64,000 nucleotides of DNA, from positions 32,027,001 to 32,091,000 of the forward strand of contig NC_134013.1 in NCBI RefSeq assembly GCF_040712315.1. The letters run 5' to 3'. This stretch comes from Castanea sativa (Eukaryota > Streptophyta > Magnoliopsida > Fagales > Fagaceae). Numbering within the stretch: position 1 is the stretch's first letter; every line of letters starts with the position of its first letter. The translations under genes and the position numbers were made by a program. Of this stretch, positions 11,597 through 23,552 are shown piece by piece. The notes under the pieces are model-generated. The model saw only the letters and a program-made list of their open reading frames with translations, had not been told where the DNA came from and did no database searches.

Positions 11597-12184
11597 AGCA
11601 TGCCAGTTCATGACTTGGTTTTTGATTATGTGTCTTTGTGGGTTCAAGTACACAATATTCCTATTCGGTATCTGAACAGGGAGGTTGCGGAAGAGCTATG
11701 TGATTCCATTAGTGAAGTTGATAAATCCACAACTTCATCTGATGTAGAACAAGGAAGTTTTCTTAGGGTCTGAGTTAAAGTTGACATATCGCAACCACTA
11801 AGCAGGGGGAGGAGGTTTGCTTTGGAGGATGATTCAGAGGGATGGGTGACTTTCAAATATGAACACTTGCCTAATATGTGTTATTGGTGTGGGTGTTTAA
11901 ATCACTTTGACAAGGACTGTGATTTATGGACTGAAAGTGAAGGTACATAACACAAGATGATCAAGCCTACGGGCCGTGGATTAGAGCTTCTTCTTCCCCG
12001 AGTATTAGAAATTCGGTGGTGGTGGTTCCAGGGTACTACGAAGCCAGAAAAAGAAAGCTCATGAAGGAAAACAGCCAAGGGGTTGCGGGGAAATTAGCGG
12101 AGGAAAGAGCAGCTCCGGCGACGGAGAATTCAAAGGATCAGAATGAGGGTATTAATGAAGACATAAATGTTGTGGTTACAGGGT
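11597..12184 (+). pseudogene. LINE ORF1, C-terminal part with CCHC knuckle
   Basis: Resumes after the hAT element with SMPVHDLVFDYVSLWVQVHN, the second half of the DUF4283 region. A zinc knuckle follows, CYWCGCLNHFDKDC, at about 11880-11921 (CX2CX4HX4C, zf-CCHC_4 type). A basic, low-complexity tail runs to a stop at about 12184. An in-frame TGA (about 11771) and a TAA (about 11948) break it. ORF1 proteins of plant L1 elements coat the element RNA. This copy cannot make a full protein. Confidence 0.75.
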
Positions 12185-12839
12185 GAAAAAAATTTTAAAA
12201 TCCCGAGATTTTAGCTAGCGATTACAAAACTTAAGACGTGTGCTGAAGAAACTATTTCGGAAAAACTAGCTGGCAAGAGAGTGATTCGGGGAGATGTGAT
12301 TGAAGCGGAGAGTTCTAAAATTGAGTGTGAATTGATTAGCATTGATAAAAGAGAGAGAAATTTCCACAATGAGGAATTTAATCCTAATATGGTATGTGAT
12401 CCTCCTGGTCCTGATAAGGAAGGCATTTAAAGATCTTCCTCTATCACAAAACTCCTTGGTCTCTGATATTTTGCAAAGTCAAGTGAGGTACTTTAACCTC
12501 ACGCCCCCCAAAAGGTTTTGGGGAATATTTTAATAACCAATGAGGTGAGTACAAAAACTGAAAAACAAAAGAAAGCTACGTGGGAGAGGGTAATAAGAGA
12601 AGAAACAACAGCAGCAGGGGTTGTAATAGACGATATTCAAAAAAACAAAAAGGTATTATGAGGATGAGAGGCTCTATGACTTTATCAGCAAACGAAGATT
12701 AGTTTCTGATGGGAGAAAGGGACGCTCCTTAGCTTTGGAGGAGGCTGATAGATCAAGGGCTCGGTGACATAATCCGGGCACAAGATCTTTCAATCGTGTT
12801 TTCGGCCAAGATATGGTTGGAAAAAGCAAGGCCAGAAGA

Positions 12840-13390
12840 ACTTCGTGCACGTTACAAGTTTGGTGGAATGATTGAAGTTTCCAGGGAAGGCGGAGGAGGG
12901 GGAGAGGTGGTTTTTTGGAAAGTGGATTGTGACATTTCTTTTTGACACTTTTTCTCCAAACCATATTGATTCGATTGTTAACAAAGGCAAGGAGGACGAA
13001 TGGTGGTTCACTGGATTTTATTATGAGCCTGATACAAATAATCATCATGTGTCGTGGAGAAAACTGAGAGAACAAAGGACAAGACATTCTAGTCCGTAGA
13101 TTTGCGCAAGGGACTTTAACAAAATTGTTCGATCTAATGAGAAGCAAGGGGGAAAGGCAAGATCAGAGAGGCAGATGCAAGAATTTCGTGATGAATGTGG
13201 GTTCAAGGACTTGGGATACATTGGGGGTAAGTTCACATGGTGCAATGGTCACAGAGAATGCTTCACAGTGTGGGAGAGGCTTGATAGAGCAGTTGCAACA
13301 ATGGACTGGCTATCAAAATTCCCAACAACTAAGGTAGTTCACTTGGAGTGTGGATCATCAGACCATAAACAAATAATAATTATGCCTTAG
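12840..13390 (+). pseudogene. LINE ORF2 endonuclease (APE/EEP-like) remnant
   Basis: Translated pieces in shifting frames match the C-terminal half of the endonuclease/exonuclease/phosphatase domain that nicks target DNA. WWFTGFYYEPD sits near 13000. RDFNKIVRSNEKQGGKARSE near 13110 corresponds to the family's GDFNEI motif, with G to R and E to K changes. FTWCNGHRECFTVWERLDRA lies near 13230. The final SSDH of the catalytic centre is near 13355. The N-terminal part (about 12430-12840) is hardly recognisable. There is a stop just before the DFN motif and at least one frameshift, so the enzyme is dead. Confidence 0.7.
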
Positions 13391-13399
13391 GGTATTCCT

Positions 13400-15333
13400 A
13401 GAAAAGTGAAAAAACCATGGAGATTTGAATATATGTGGATGGAGGATGAGGGGTGTAGAGAAGTAGTTGAATCGGCTTGGGTACAAACTGGTCATGGTCG
13501 ACCAATGGAGGTGGTGGAAGGCAAGATAAAATTCTATTAATCAAAATTGAGCTAGTGAAGTCGGATGGAATTTGGAAATGTATTGAGAAATTGAAAGAAA
13601 AAAAGGAGCAATTAAGGATAGCTGAGGAGCGTGCCATTAGGGGTGGGACCATGGATCAGGTTTTCAGATTGAAAAGGGAGATAAATGGCTTGCTAATTAA
13701 GGAAGAAAATATATGGAAGCAACGCACTAGAACTCTTTGGCTGCATGAGGGTGATCAAAATACTTAATTCTTCTACTAAAGCATCTCACCGATTCAAGAG
13801 GAATAAAATTGAGGCATTGGAAAATTCAAGTGGCAGCATATGCTCGAATGAAGAGGAAATAGCTAAGATTTTGATCAACTTCTATCAAAATTTGTTTACC
13901 TCTGAAAATCCAGGAAGAATAGATGAAGCCTTGGAATCAACCCCACAGGTTGTCACAAAGGAGATGAATCAGATGTTGTCTGGTGAATTCACAAGAGCAG
14001 GAGTTGAAGAGGTTTTGAAGCAAATGGATCCCTTGAAGGCCCTGGGACCCGACAGGTTGCCACCAATTTTTTTCTAGCATTTCTGGCCATGTGTTGGAGA
14101 TGAAGTAGCAGGAGCAATGTTAAATTGCTTGAATTCAAGTTCTTTTCCATCCTCAATAAACCACAGTTCTATAACTCTCATTCCCAAAACAAAAAATCCT
14201 ACAAAGGTTCCTGAATATAGACCTATAGCTTTGTGTAGCATCATCTACAAGATTGTTTCTAAAGTTGCAACAAATAGGTTGAAGAAAATTCTGCCCCAAC
14301 TGATTTCTTTAACCCAAAGTGCTTTTCAGTCTAATAAATCTATCTCGGACAATATCCTGGTAGCCTTTGAGACCTTGCACCACAAGAAAAATCAGAAGTA
14401 AAAAAAAGCAGAATTTATGGCTCTTGATCTTGACATGAGCAAAGCGTATGATAGGGTGGAGTGGAAATTTTTTATGAAAATAAGGGAGAAGATGGGCTTT
14501 TGTGAGAAGTGGATATCCCTAATTTTTGAATGTATCAATTCAATGTCATACTCCATACTAGTTAATGGGGAGCCAAAAGGGGACATTAAACCATCTCGAG
14601 AGATCAGACAAGGGGATCCTCTATCTCCATATCTTTTTTTGCTTTGTTTTGAAGGCCTCAATAGGATGCTTTAGAAGGCAGCAAAAGACAACAAAATCAT
14701 AGGCTTCTCTCTTTGTAAGAATGGCCCTCGCATTTCTCATTTATTTTTTGCTGATGATAGCTTATTGTTTTATCATGCAAACTTGGATGAATTGAATACT
14801 ATTCAGGGAATGTTGTCATTGTACGAAAAAGCTTCAGGGCAACAATTAAATTAAGAAAAGACTACCTTATTTTTTAGTAAGTGTGTTTCAGATGATCAAA
14901 AGGAGGAAATACAAAATCTATTGCAGGATTTTGGAAGTAAAAGAATATGAAAAATACTTGGGTTTACCAGCAGTAGTGGGGGGAAAAAAGAAAGCAAGCC
15001 TAAACTACAACAAGGAGTGAGTTTGGAATAAGTTGCAAGGTTGGAAGGAAAAGCTATTGTCCCAAGCAAGTAGAGAAATTTTACTAAAATCTGTGGTGCA
15101 AGCTACCCCAACTTTTGCGATGAGTTGCTTCAAACTCCCTATTGATCTTTGCCATGAGATAGATATGTTAATCTAGAAATTTCGCCAGGGGCAACGGGAT
15201 GAATAGAGGAAAATTCATTGGAAGAGCTGGGAATTATTGTGTTAACCAAAAAATGCAGGAGGTATGTGCTTCAAGGATTTGGAAAATTTTAATAAGGTGA
15301 TGCTAACAAAACAAGTGTGGAGACTTGTTTATA
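13400..15333 (+). pseudogene. LINE ORF2 reverse transcriptase, first part
   Basis: The RT motifs are in order: KALGPDRLPP near 14037; SITLIPKTKNPTKVPEYRPI near 14175; LYKIVSKV-type text (YKIVSKVATNRLKK near 14250); DLDMSKAYDRVEW (14435-14465) with the catalytic Asp; SREIRQGDPLSPYLF near 14600; and LFFADDSLLF (14740-14770) with the FADD active site. Stops are numerous, for example at 14074, 14399, 14672 and 14852. The frame breaks off at RLVY, where the CACTA element inserted, and continues at 26961. Confidence 0.85.
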
Positions 15334-15344
15334 CACTACAACAA

Positions 15345-15870
15345 AATGTATTTTTAGTGAGGAAAAAATTCGTCACTAAAAGTCTAGTTTTTCGTCACTA
15401 AGAACCTTTAGCGACGAAATCGAACTTTTAGTGACGAAACTCATTTCGTCGCTGAAACCCCGTCGCTAAAAGTCCTAGCGACGAAAATTTTTGTCACTAA
15501 AAGTCTGATTTGTTTTAAAAAGAAAAAACTTTTAGCGACGAAAATATTTCGTCGCTAAATGTTTTCCTCGCTAAAAACACTATGCAGTGACGAAAATATT
15601 TCGTCACTAAAAACACTTCAGTTTATTAAATTGATATTTAGTGACGAATAATTTCGTCACTAAAACTATTTTCGGGTACATATAGCGACGAAAAAATTCG
15701 TCACTAAAACTATTTTTAAGAAAATCCACGCACATATAGTGACGAAAATTTTCGTCACTAAAACCATTTCTTAAAAAATTTTGCTACATTTAGTGACGAA
15801 ATATTTCGTCACTAAAACAATTTTTTGTTGCAATATTTGTGACGAAAAAATTCGTCGCTAAAACTTATTT
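15345..15870. repeat. Left subterminal repeats of the CACTA element
   Basis: Many copies of a short motif in both orientations, tcgtcactaaaa or ttcgtcgctaaa and its complement ttagtgacgaaa or ttagcgacgaaa, often paired as small hairpins such as gacgaaaattttcgtc. In En/Spm, subterminal repeats are the TNPA binding sites. The alternation between cgtcac and cgtcgc creates CpG variants. Confidence 0.85.
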
Positions 15871-16368
15871 CCTGTTTTTATTTTTTTCATAGCTTTGATA
15901 TTAACCTGTAACCTGTCATTACATTATTAAAACCTCAAATTTGAACAACACATTTATAAAAAATGATCTATACATTCCACAAGTAAAAAATAAAAGAAGC
16001 ATCCAATTCAAACAACTTCCATACAATAAAAGTTTGCAATACATACAATAACTCAAGATGTTTTATAACAATACAAAAAGTGTAGCATAATCATGCGTTT
16101 GAACTAATGAAAGATGTCCTCATATGTCTTCAAGTAATGCCAAAAGTAAATCTCCTAAAAGCCACCAATAAGAAATCTGCACAAATATAAAAACAATACT
16201 ACATTAAAATCTTAAAGTAAAAACATTAACTATGTTATAAGAAACATTTCTAACAATGCATTAAGAGTAGCCACACCAATGAATTAAAATCACAACTCCT
16301 AATTTATAAGTTGTAGAAAGCAAATATAGATTTTCAAATGTAATATAAAGTACTAACCAATAAGTGTT
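15871..16368. other. CACTA non-coding stretch, 3' of the TNPA-like gene
   Basis: AT-rich sequence between the subterminal repeats and the stop codon of the TNPA-like gene. It presumably holds that gene's 3' untranslated region and poly(A) site. No other feature seen. Confidence 0.5.
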
Positions 16369-18494
16369 TTAACTTGAAGATGAACCACCCCCATAGGTAA
16401 GAGCATCATCATAACCCTTGCTCCTCAAAAAGTTAAGAATATTCTGTTGGACCTCTTCTTGCTTAGCACGTGCCTCTTGCTCCTTAGCTCGTGCCTCTTG
16501 CTCCCTAGCTCGCTCCCTAACTCGCTCCTCTTGGTCCCTAACTCGCTCATCTTGGTCCCTAGCTCTTGCCTCTTTGAGCTCAATTATCTCATTTTCTAGC
16601 CGTTGGATATACTCCACCGAGGAATTAGATGAAGCGGTGGTTACTAGAGAAGAAGAAGGTCTCATGCCAAGTCCTTTTACAATACCAGACTTCTTCTTAA
16701 AAACCAAGTTTGAAATCTCCTCTTGTGTAAGGGGAATTGCATTAGGATCTTGACAATGATCCTCTTGCACTTTAAGAATAGTTTCCTATCATTTAAAAGA
16801 GAGAAAGAAACAAACAATCACAACATTAATACTACATATGTTATAGCTTTACAAACATGATAGAAATGGAATGATAGGGATGGAATGCTACACATACATA
16901 TGTCACTTCATCCTCATGGTGTATCCACATATTCGTATTTGGATTGAAATGAACATCTTTGAAAATTTTTGCCAATTCAGGAACTTGACCGCTATTATTA
17001 TTTGTCTGATTAATTAACATTCGAGAGTTAGATAGATATAGTTAATTAATCACAACATGTAATATATCGAGGTTTAAGGAAATGAAAAAAACATTCACCT
17101 CCTCATCAACCCTAACAGCAAGTGCCTTTGTCCCGCATCTATGTTTGCCTGAAGTTTTCTTCCTATTTTCAGAGTTCTTTCTTGATTTTTCCTAATACAA
17201 AACATTCAAGATACTTATTAAATCATGAATAAAACAATATACATTTACTTCATCTAAGTATTAAGTTAATCATTTGACAACATAATATAGTAAACATTGG
17301 ATAATAAAAATATACGCATAAATAATTTACCAGCCAATCCTTATTAGTCCATTTCCCATCAATGAGTCCAGCCCACTGCTCAAGTGTGGCATTCTTTGGC
17401 AGGTGGCTTCTTGCATAGTCAGCACCATGAGATTCTACAAGCTTTTTATAAGTTTGATGCAACTTGTTGGAGTTGCAACTCAATAATCTTCCACATTTTG
17501 TATTTAATGCTTTTGTTACCAAGTTGGAATCTTCGTATAGCTCAAACTGATCCTGTAAAATGAAGTGTATATGTATTATAAAAATATTATTATATAAATT
17601 TAATATGCTTAATGAAAACAAAGACAAGTTAGACGTTATCAATGTAAATTTACCGCTATATTTTGAAGCGCCACATCTCTAGTAGCAACATCAACACTTT
17701 TCCAATTTTTCACATTGTAATTAGACAAATTACTTCGCACTTGTACGCCAATTTGATTGACAAGCTTGCACGCATTCTTCCCAACACGAGCATCGTACTC
17801 TGCAGCTATACATACTGGCAGCTTACCACTTTTTTCAACAAGTGCCCGTACTGCTATACCTCGTGTTGTTCCACGGGTATTTCTGCTAGCCAATCCTATT
17901 TAAACATTATCAATGTTAAATTAAGTGAAGTATAATCTTAATAGTAAATTAAGTGAAGTATAATCTCTATGTAATTACCAGTCGTGCTAGTTAATGCATC
18001 GGTAGCCTGTGCCTCTGCACTAGAAGAACTTTGGGCAAGAGGATTTGCCTTAGGAGGTGTTTCCGTAGATTGAACCGTAGATTGGACCACCGGAATAGAT
18101 GTCTCACCTCGCGAGCGTGTAAGCCGTCCCGGTGCCATCTGTAACTAACAAACATACATTTAATGAAACAACAAAGTCATTACAAATAATGGAACAAAAT
18201 TATTATCATCTATTGTACCCTATGGAACATCTATTGTACCTTATGGGTTATAGAATTAGATGACTCATCATCATTGTCATCGTCACCAATAGTTGGTACA
18301 TAATCATCATCTACCATAACACTAGCTCTACTTCTTTTCCCTTTTGCACAATTGGACTGAGCAGAATCCTTTAGAGAAGTTGAGATGTGCTTCAATCCCA
18401 AAGCATCAATTCTCTCTTGGTTTTGCCTCATTCTATCCAATCTTGTCATCTCATACCTTGGTATATTATGAGCGTATTTGGCCTTTTTGGGCAT
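16369..18494 (-). CDS. TNPA-like CACTA transposase (Plant_transposase/Ptta En-Spm), 7 exons, apparently intact
   Basis: Inferred exons on the minus strand: 18494-18240, 18138-17979, 17895-17654, 17552-17331, 17191-17099, 17005-16898 and 16785-16369. Every junction has GT...AG, the phases match and the sum is 1497 nt (498 codons plus stop) with no internal stop. It starts MPKKAKYAHNIPRYEMTRLD, with an acidic run DDDNDDESS. The middle, from RGIAVRALVEKSGKLPVCIA through ENATLEQWAGLI-type text (LEQWAGLIDGKWTNKDW), is the Ptta/En-Spm plant transposase domain. A charged coiled coil follows (EIIELKEARARDQDERV, then RAREQEARAKEQEARAKQEE). The tail is GGGSSSS. In En/Spm the partner protein binds subterminal repeats and helps TNPD excise the element. 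The exon structure is my prediction; the family is well supported. Confidence 0.8.
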
Positions 18495-18948
18495 TTTTTG
18501 AAACTATGTATTGACATGAAAGATAAGCACAATTGCTACTAACTTAACATTATAGTCTACACCATTATCCATATCAAGCAATTCACAAGTGCAAAATTTG
18601 AATACAATTGCTACTAACTCAACACAATAAATGATTACATCAATATCCATATCAAGTTCAAGATAAGTACAGATCACATCAATATTCATATCAAGTTTAA
18701 GATAAGTACAAAACATCTCAATAACAATTACTACTAACTTTACATATCATAGTCTATACCATTATCCATATCAAGCAATTCACAAGTGCTAAGTTTGAAC
18801 ACAATTGCTAAAACCTCAACACAAAAAATGGCCACATCAATATCCATATCAAGTTCAAGATAAGTACAAAACTTTAAAAAAATTGTTACTTAGACAAACA
18901 TAAAACTTTAAGACAAACACACAACATTTAAGACAATTATTATGAACT

Positions 18949-21900
18949 CTACATATCATAATCTATATCAAGATCAACATCAGGTATGTCATGCACTTCA
19001 TTTTGATTAGCATCTCCTAAAGTTCCACCTTCAAGAACAACCTCAGTTTCAACATCACCCATACAATACTCAATAATATTGTCATCAACATTGACAGAGA
19101 CAACATCAACAATCGCTTCTTGTTGAAATGCGTCACTATCTTCTGTATTATCATTGGATTCTCCACACCGAACACGGGACATCAAACACTCCCCTATGTT
19201 GGATGGATTGCACAATTTTCCAAGGTTCACCCAATTTGGTATCTCGAAGGTAGAAAACTTGTCTCGCTTGACTAGGAAGTATAAAAGGGTCATTTTCATA
19301 CCGCCGACTTGTAACATCAATGCTTGTGCAGTGTGCATCAGTTCTTATCGTTCTCCTTCGACCATTGGTACCGGTATTGTACCATTCACACTGGAACAAA
19401 ACAACTTTATGGCGAAACATATACTCCAATTCCCAAATTTTGCACACATGACCATAGAAGTCGTGCGTTTCTCCTTCATGGTCCCCTTCGGTACATACAC
19501 CACTGTTTTGGGTTACACGACGATTGTCTAGGTCCCTTGTATGAAACTTTACACCATTGACCATACAAACTGTGTACTCCTTCACATGCGGCTTAGGACC
19601 ATTTGCTAATGACCATAACTGTTTAGTTGCTTCTGGTGACTCGCTAACTTTCAATCTATTCATCTATAATGATATACAATAAGTGATATTAATTAGTAAT
19701 AAGCAATGATGAAACTATTTAAATGTTTAATTTCTATTTGTGTGATTAAGTTTCAAATGTCTTACATGTTCTTCGAACCACAGGAAACTCTTGTCGTTGG
19801 ATTTGAGTTATGGCTTCACCAGTAGGATTATGCAATGTGCTTTTGTGTTCACTATTAAAAATAAGGTGACTTATTTTCAGCTAAGCATTGCAAATAATAT
19901 TCAAAACTTAATCAAACAATACATGCATATGAAATCACATATTTTAAATAAGGCTCTAACTCAGGACTATTGTACAACAAGTACCAATGAGCAGTATCAA
20001 GCAATGCACGAGACAAGTTGCCATCATTCCGCCTACCACCTGTAGGTCGGGCAGTTTGTGAAAAAACTATCAATCCTTCGCTAGATTCACCAAAATCTTC
20101 ATTTCTTTCTCTTCGATTATGTACAGTTTCGATCCCATCAATATACAAAGACCAATTGTTAATACATTCTTTCAGAATGTAAGCCTCTGCAATCGAACCT
20201 TCTGGTCGAGCTTGGTTGGAAACGTATCTTTTCAATTTTCCAAGGTACCTACGAGGAAAAAATACGCACATTATGTGATTTTATACCACATGGGAAAGAT
20301 GTAATTGATGGATGTATCAAATGATCTAATTACCTTTCAATTGGGTACATCCACCGATATTGTACCGGGCCTCCTAGAATTGCTTCTCGAGGCAAGTGAA
20401 CAGCAAGGTGGACCATAACATCAAAGAATGTTGGAGGAAAGAACCTCTCAAACTTGCATAGTATAAGAACTATACGTTCTTCTAGTTTCTCCAATTCACT
20501 TCGCTTTAGGGTCCTTGAGCATAAGTCTTGGAAGAAGCTACCTAACTCAAATAATACAAGACTAATGTCTTTATGTGCAAATCCTCGGAACCCAATTGGA
20601 AGAATTCATTGTAGTAGCACATGACAATCGTGGCTTTTCAAACTAGATAATCTACCATTTTTTGCATTCACTGACCTTGATATATTGGCTGCATAACCAT
20701 CCGGATACTTGACTGATTTCAAAAAGTCATAAAAACCATCCCTTTCATTTGGACTTAATGAAAAGAAAGCCCGAGGCTTGTCATATGATCCATCAGGACG
20801 TTGTTTCAAATGTAATGTGTGCCTAAAGTTCATATTTTGCAAGTCTATCTGTGCCTTGTCGGTGTCCTTGTTTTTCCCCTCAATGCCCAACAAAGTACCA
20901 TAAGTACTCTCACTAATATTCTTCTCCATATGCATGACATCAATGTTGTGCTTAAACTTCTTATTTTTCCAATATAGAAGCTTGTACAAAATACGTACCT
21001 TTGACCAATTTGGCTCCCCAATGAGTTGTCTCTTCTTGTTACTTGGATGTTTTCCTAAAATTATATTTGGCATTCTATCTAGCTGTTCTTGTATCTTTCC
21101 CACTTGTAACTCTAAAGATCTCTTCCGTTTCTCCGATAAACCATTATGCAACCGACTGTCTCAAACGATGTTCCATAGGCAAATAAGCTCGATGGTTAAT
21201 GAATCCAATTTTACTTTCCAAAGCTTTTGAATATGGTTCATTGTTGCAAGTGTAACAAGAATGATAACCCTTTGTCCTCCACCCAGACACATTACCAAAT
21301 CCAGGATAGTCATGTATTGTCCGCAACAAAGTTGCACGCATCTGAAAATGCTCTTTTCTATAAGCATCATAAGTTTCTACCCCTTCTTCCCATAACTCTT
21401 TCAACTCATCAACCAATGGTTTCAAGTAAATATCAATCTCATTTCCCGGTTAATGAGAACCAGGAATAAGCAATGACAACATAAAATATGGCTCCTTCAT
21501 AACCAACCAAGGCGGTAGGTTATAAGGGATAAGTATGACAGGCCACATACTATAGTTGTTGTTCATATTCCCAAAAGGGTTAAATCCATCTGTAGCCAAC
21601 CCCAACCTTACATTGCGAGGTTCGAGGGCAAAATCAGGATGTTGCAAATCAAACTCCTTCCACTCCTCACTATCAGCTGGATGCCTCATTATCCCATCGT
21701 CCACGCGTTTGTCTATATACCATCTCATGTCCTTAGCTCTTTAGCCTGACATGTACAACTTCCTCAGTCTCGGGGTCAACGGGAAGTAACGCAATACCTT
21801 ATGAGGAATCTTCTTACCTTGGGCACGTGTATCCTTGTACCTAGGCACCTCACACACCGGACATTTATCAAAGTTTTCATTTTCCTTCCAAAATAATGCA

Positions 21901-22535
21901 CAATCATTTTTGCATGCATCTATATGCTCATATGACATGCCCAAGTCACGTAATATCTTTTTTGCTTCATAAGTTGACCTTGGAACCAAGTTACCTTTTG
22001 GTAAAACTTTTGTCAGCAATTCTAGCATCATATCAAGTCCCTTATTACTCAAATTGGTCATTACCTTTACATTCAACATCTCTATAACAAACTTCAAGAT
22101 ACTATAATCAGTGCAACTCGGATACAACTCACGCTTTGCATCTTCCTCAAGTTTGTCAAAATTACGCACTTCCTCATCTTCGGTTGTATTTCTTAGTTCC
22201 CCTCTAATTCGATCACCTACCAAGGCATCGATACCATCCATATGATCATCATCCGACATTTCATTATCATGAATGTTCTCGTTTAATATACGTGGTTCTC
22301 CATGATTATACCAATTAATGTAAGATTGCATAATCCCACGATGAAGTAAATGTATACGCACAGTTTGAAGAGATTGTCGATAGCAATTCACACAGTGAAT
22401 ACACGGGCACGGAATATTACCACTACAATCCACAACCGCTCTTGCAAAATTAAGAAATGCATTGACCCCTTCAATATATGGACGACTTAATCTGCCATCC
22501 GGTGTCTTACCAATTGTCATCCAACTTTTATCCAT
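18949..22535 (-). pseudogene. TNPD-type CACTA transposase (Transposase_21), broken
   Basis: The start is at 22535, MDKSWMTIGKTPDGRLSRPY. Domains in order: Transpos_assoc (about residues 3-80, with CPCIHC), a spacer, Transposase_21 (FDKCPVCEVPRY near 21870, then FNPFGNMNNNYSMWPVIL near 21570 and HNIDVMHMEKNI near 20940), DUF4218 (LGGPVQYRWMYPIERYLGKL, split by an intron near 20247-20334) and DUF4216 (WELEYMFRHKVVLFQCEWYN near 19410). It ends in an acidic tail, PDVDLDIDYDM. Lesions: in-frame TAA at 21743-21741 and 21452-21450, a frameshift near 21150, TGA at 20608-20606 (CGA to TGA by family comparison) and a frame change near 19175. The catalytic transposase is therefore not made from this copy. 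Confidence 0.85.
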
Positions 22536-22679
22536 GCTCGACTACAATTGCAAAGTGAATGCTACTTTAGTAAAATAAGGACAACTCATTCATAATGTAT
22601 TCTAACATCTAAGTCTATAAGCTACTTAGATAAAATTCTATCTCATTCATGAATGCATAAATCTATATTAATACTTAAA
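22536..22679. other. Leader just upstream of the TNPD start
   Basis: AT-rich sequence between the TNPD start codon and the 190 bp array. Probably the 5' untranslated region or an intron; no motif is certain. Confidence 0.4.
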
Positions 22680-23552
22680 CACTCCTAATATGAAATTAAA
22701 CCACCTTATCACACCATGCAAGCCACCGCTTGCTCCAACACAAAAACCCACCACAAATCCAATTTTCAACATCACAAGTATAAAGTTTACAAGTATTGGA
22801 ATCTAATAAAGTAATATTCATCACATCTAATTAACAATACTCATTCACATTTGCAAGAATTGAAAAAACACTCCCAATATGAATTTAAACTACCTTATAA
22901 CACCAAGCAAGCCACCCGCTTGCTTCAACATAACAACCCACCACAAAATCAATCACAAACATCACAAGTATAGAGTGTTTACAAGTATTGAAATCAATCA
23001 AAGTATTATTTATCACATCTAATCAACAAATTCATTCACATTTGCAAGAAACTAAAAACACTCCCAATGTGAATTTAAACCACCTTATCACACCATGCAA
23101 GCCACCCGCTTGCTCCAACACAAAAACCCACCACAAATCCAATTTCCAACATCACAAGTATAGAGTTTACAAGTATTGGAATCTAATAAAGTAATATTCA
23201 TCACATCTAATTAACAATACTCATTCACATTTGCAAGAATTGAAAAAACACTCCCAATATGAATTTAAACCACCTTATAACACCATGCAAGCCACCTGCT
23301 TGCTTCAACATAACAACCCACCACAAAACCAATCACAAACATCACAAGTATAGAGTGTTTACAAGTATTGAAATCAATTGAAGCATTATTCATCACATCT
23401 AATCAACAAATTCCATTCACATTTGCAAGAAACTAAAAACACTCCCAATGTGAATTTAAACCACCTTATCACACCATGCAAGCCACCCGCTTGCTCCAAC
23501 ACAAAAACCCACCATAAATCCAATTTCTAACATCACAAGTATAGAGTTTATA
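22680..23552. repeat. About 190 bp tandem array, 4.5 units, alternating two variants
   Basis: The marker (c/t)accttat(c/a) recurs at 22702, 22891, 23081, 23271 and 23462, giving periods of 189-191 bp. Units 1, 3 and 5 share one version (aacacaaaaacccaccacaa), and units 2 and 4 share another (aacataacaacccaccacaa with gagtgtttacaag). The array is thus built of about 380 bp dimers. It lies inside the CACTA element, upstream of TNPD. Confidence 0.9.

Noticed and set aside
16418..16753. 111-codon plus-strand frame
   Set aside because: It is the complement of the coiled-coil exon of the TNPA-like gene; the repeated Arg/Glu codons keep the other strand open.
22680..23552. CRISPR-like array
   Set aside because: Units are contiguous and diverged along their whole length; no spacers.
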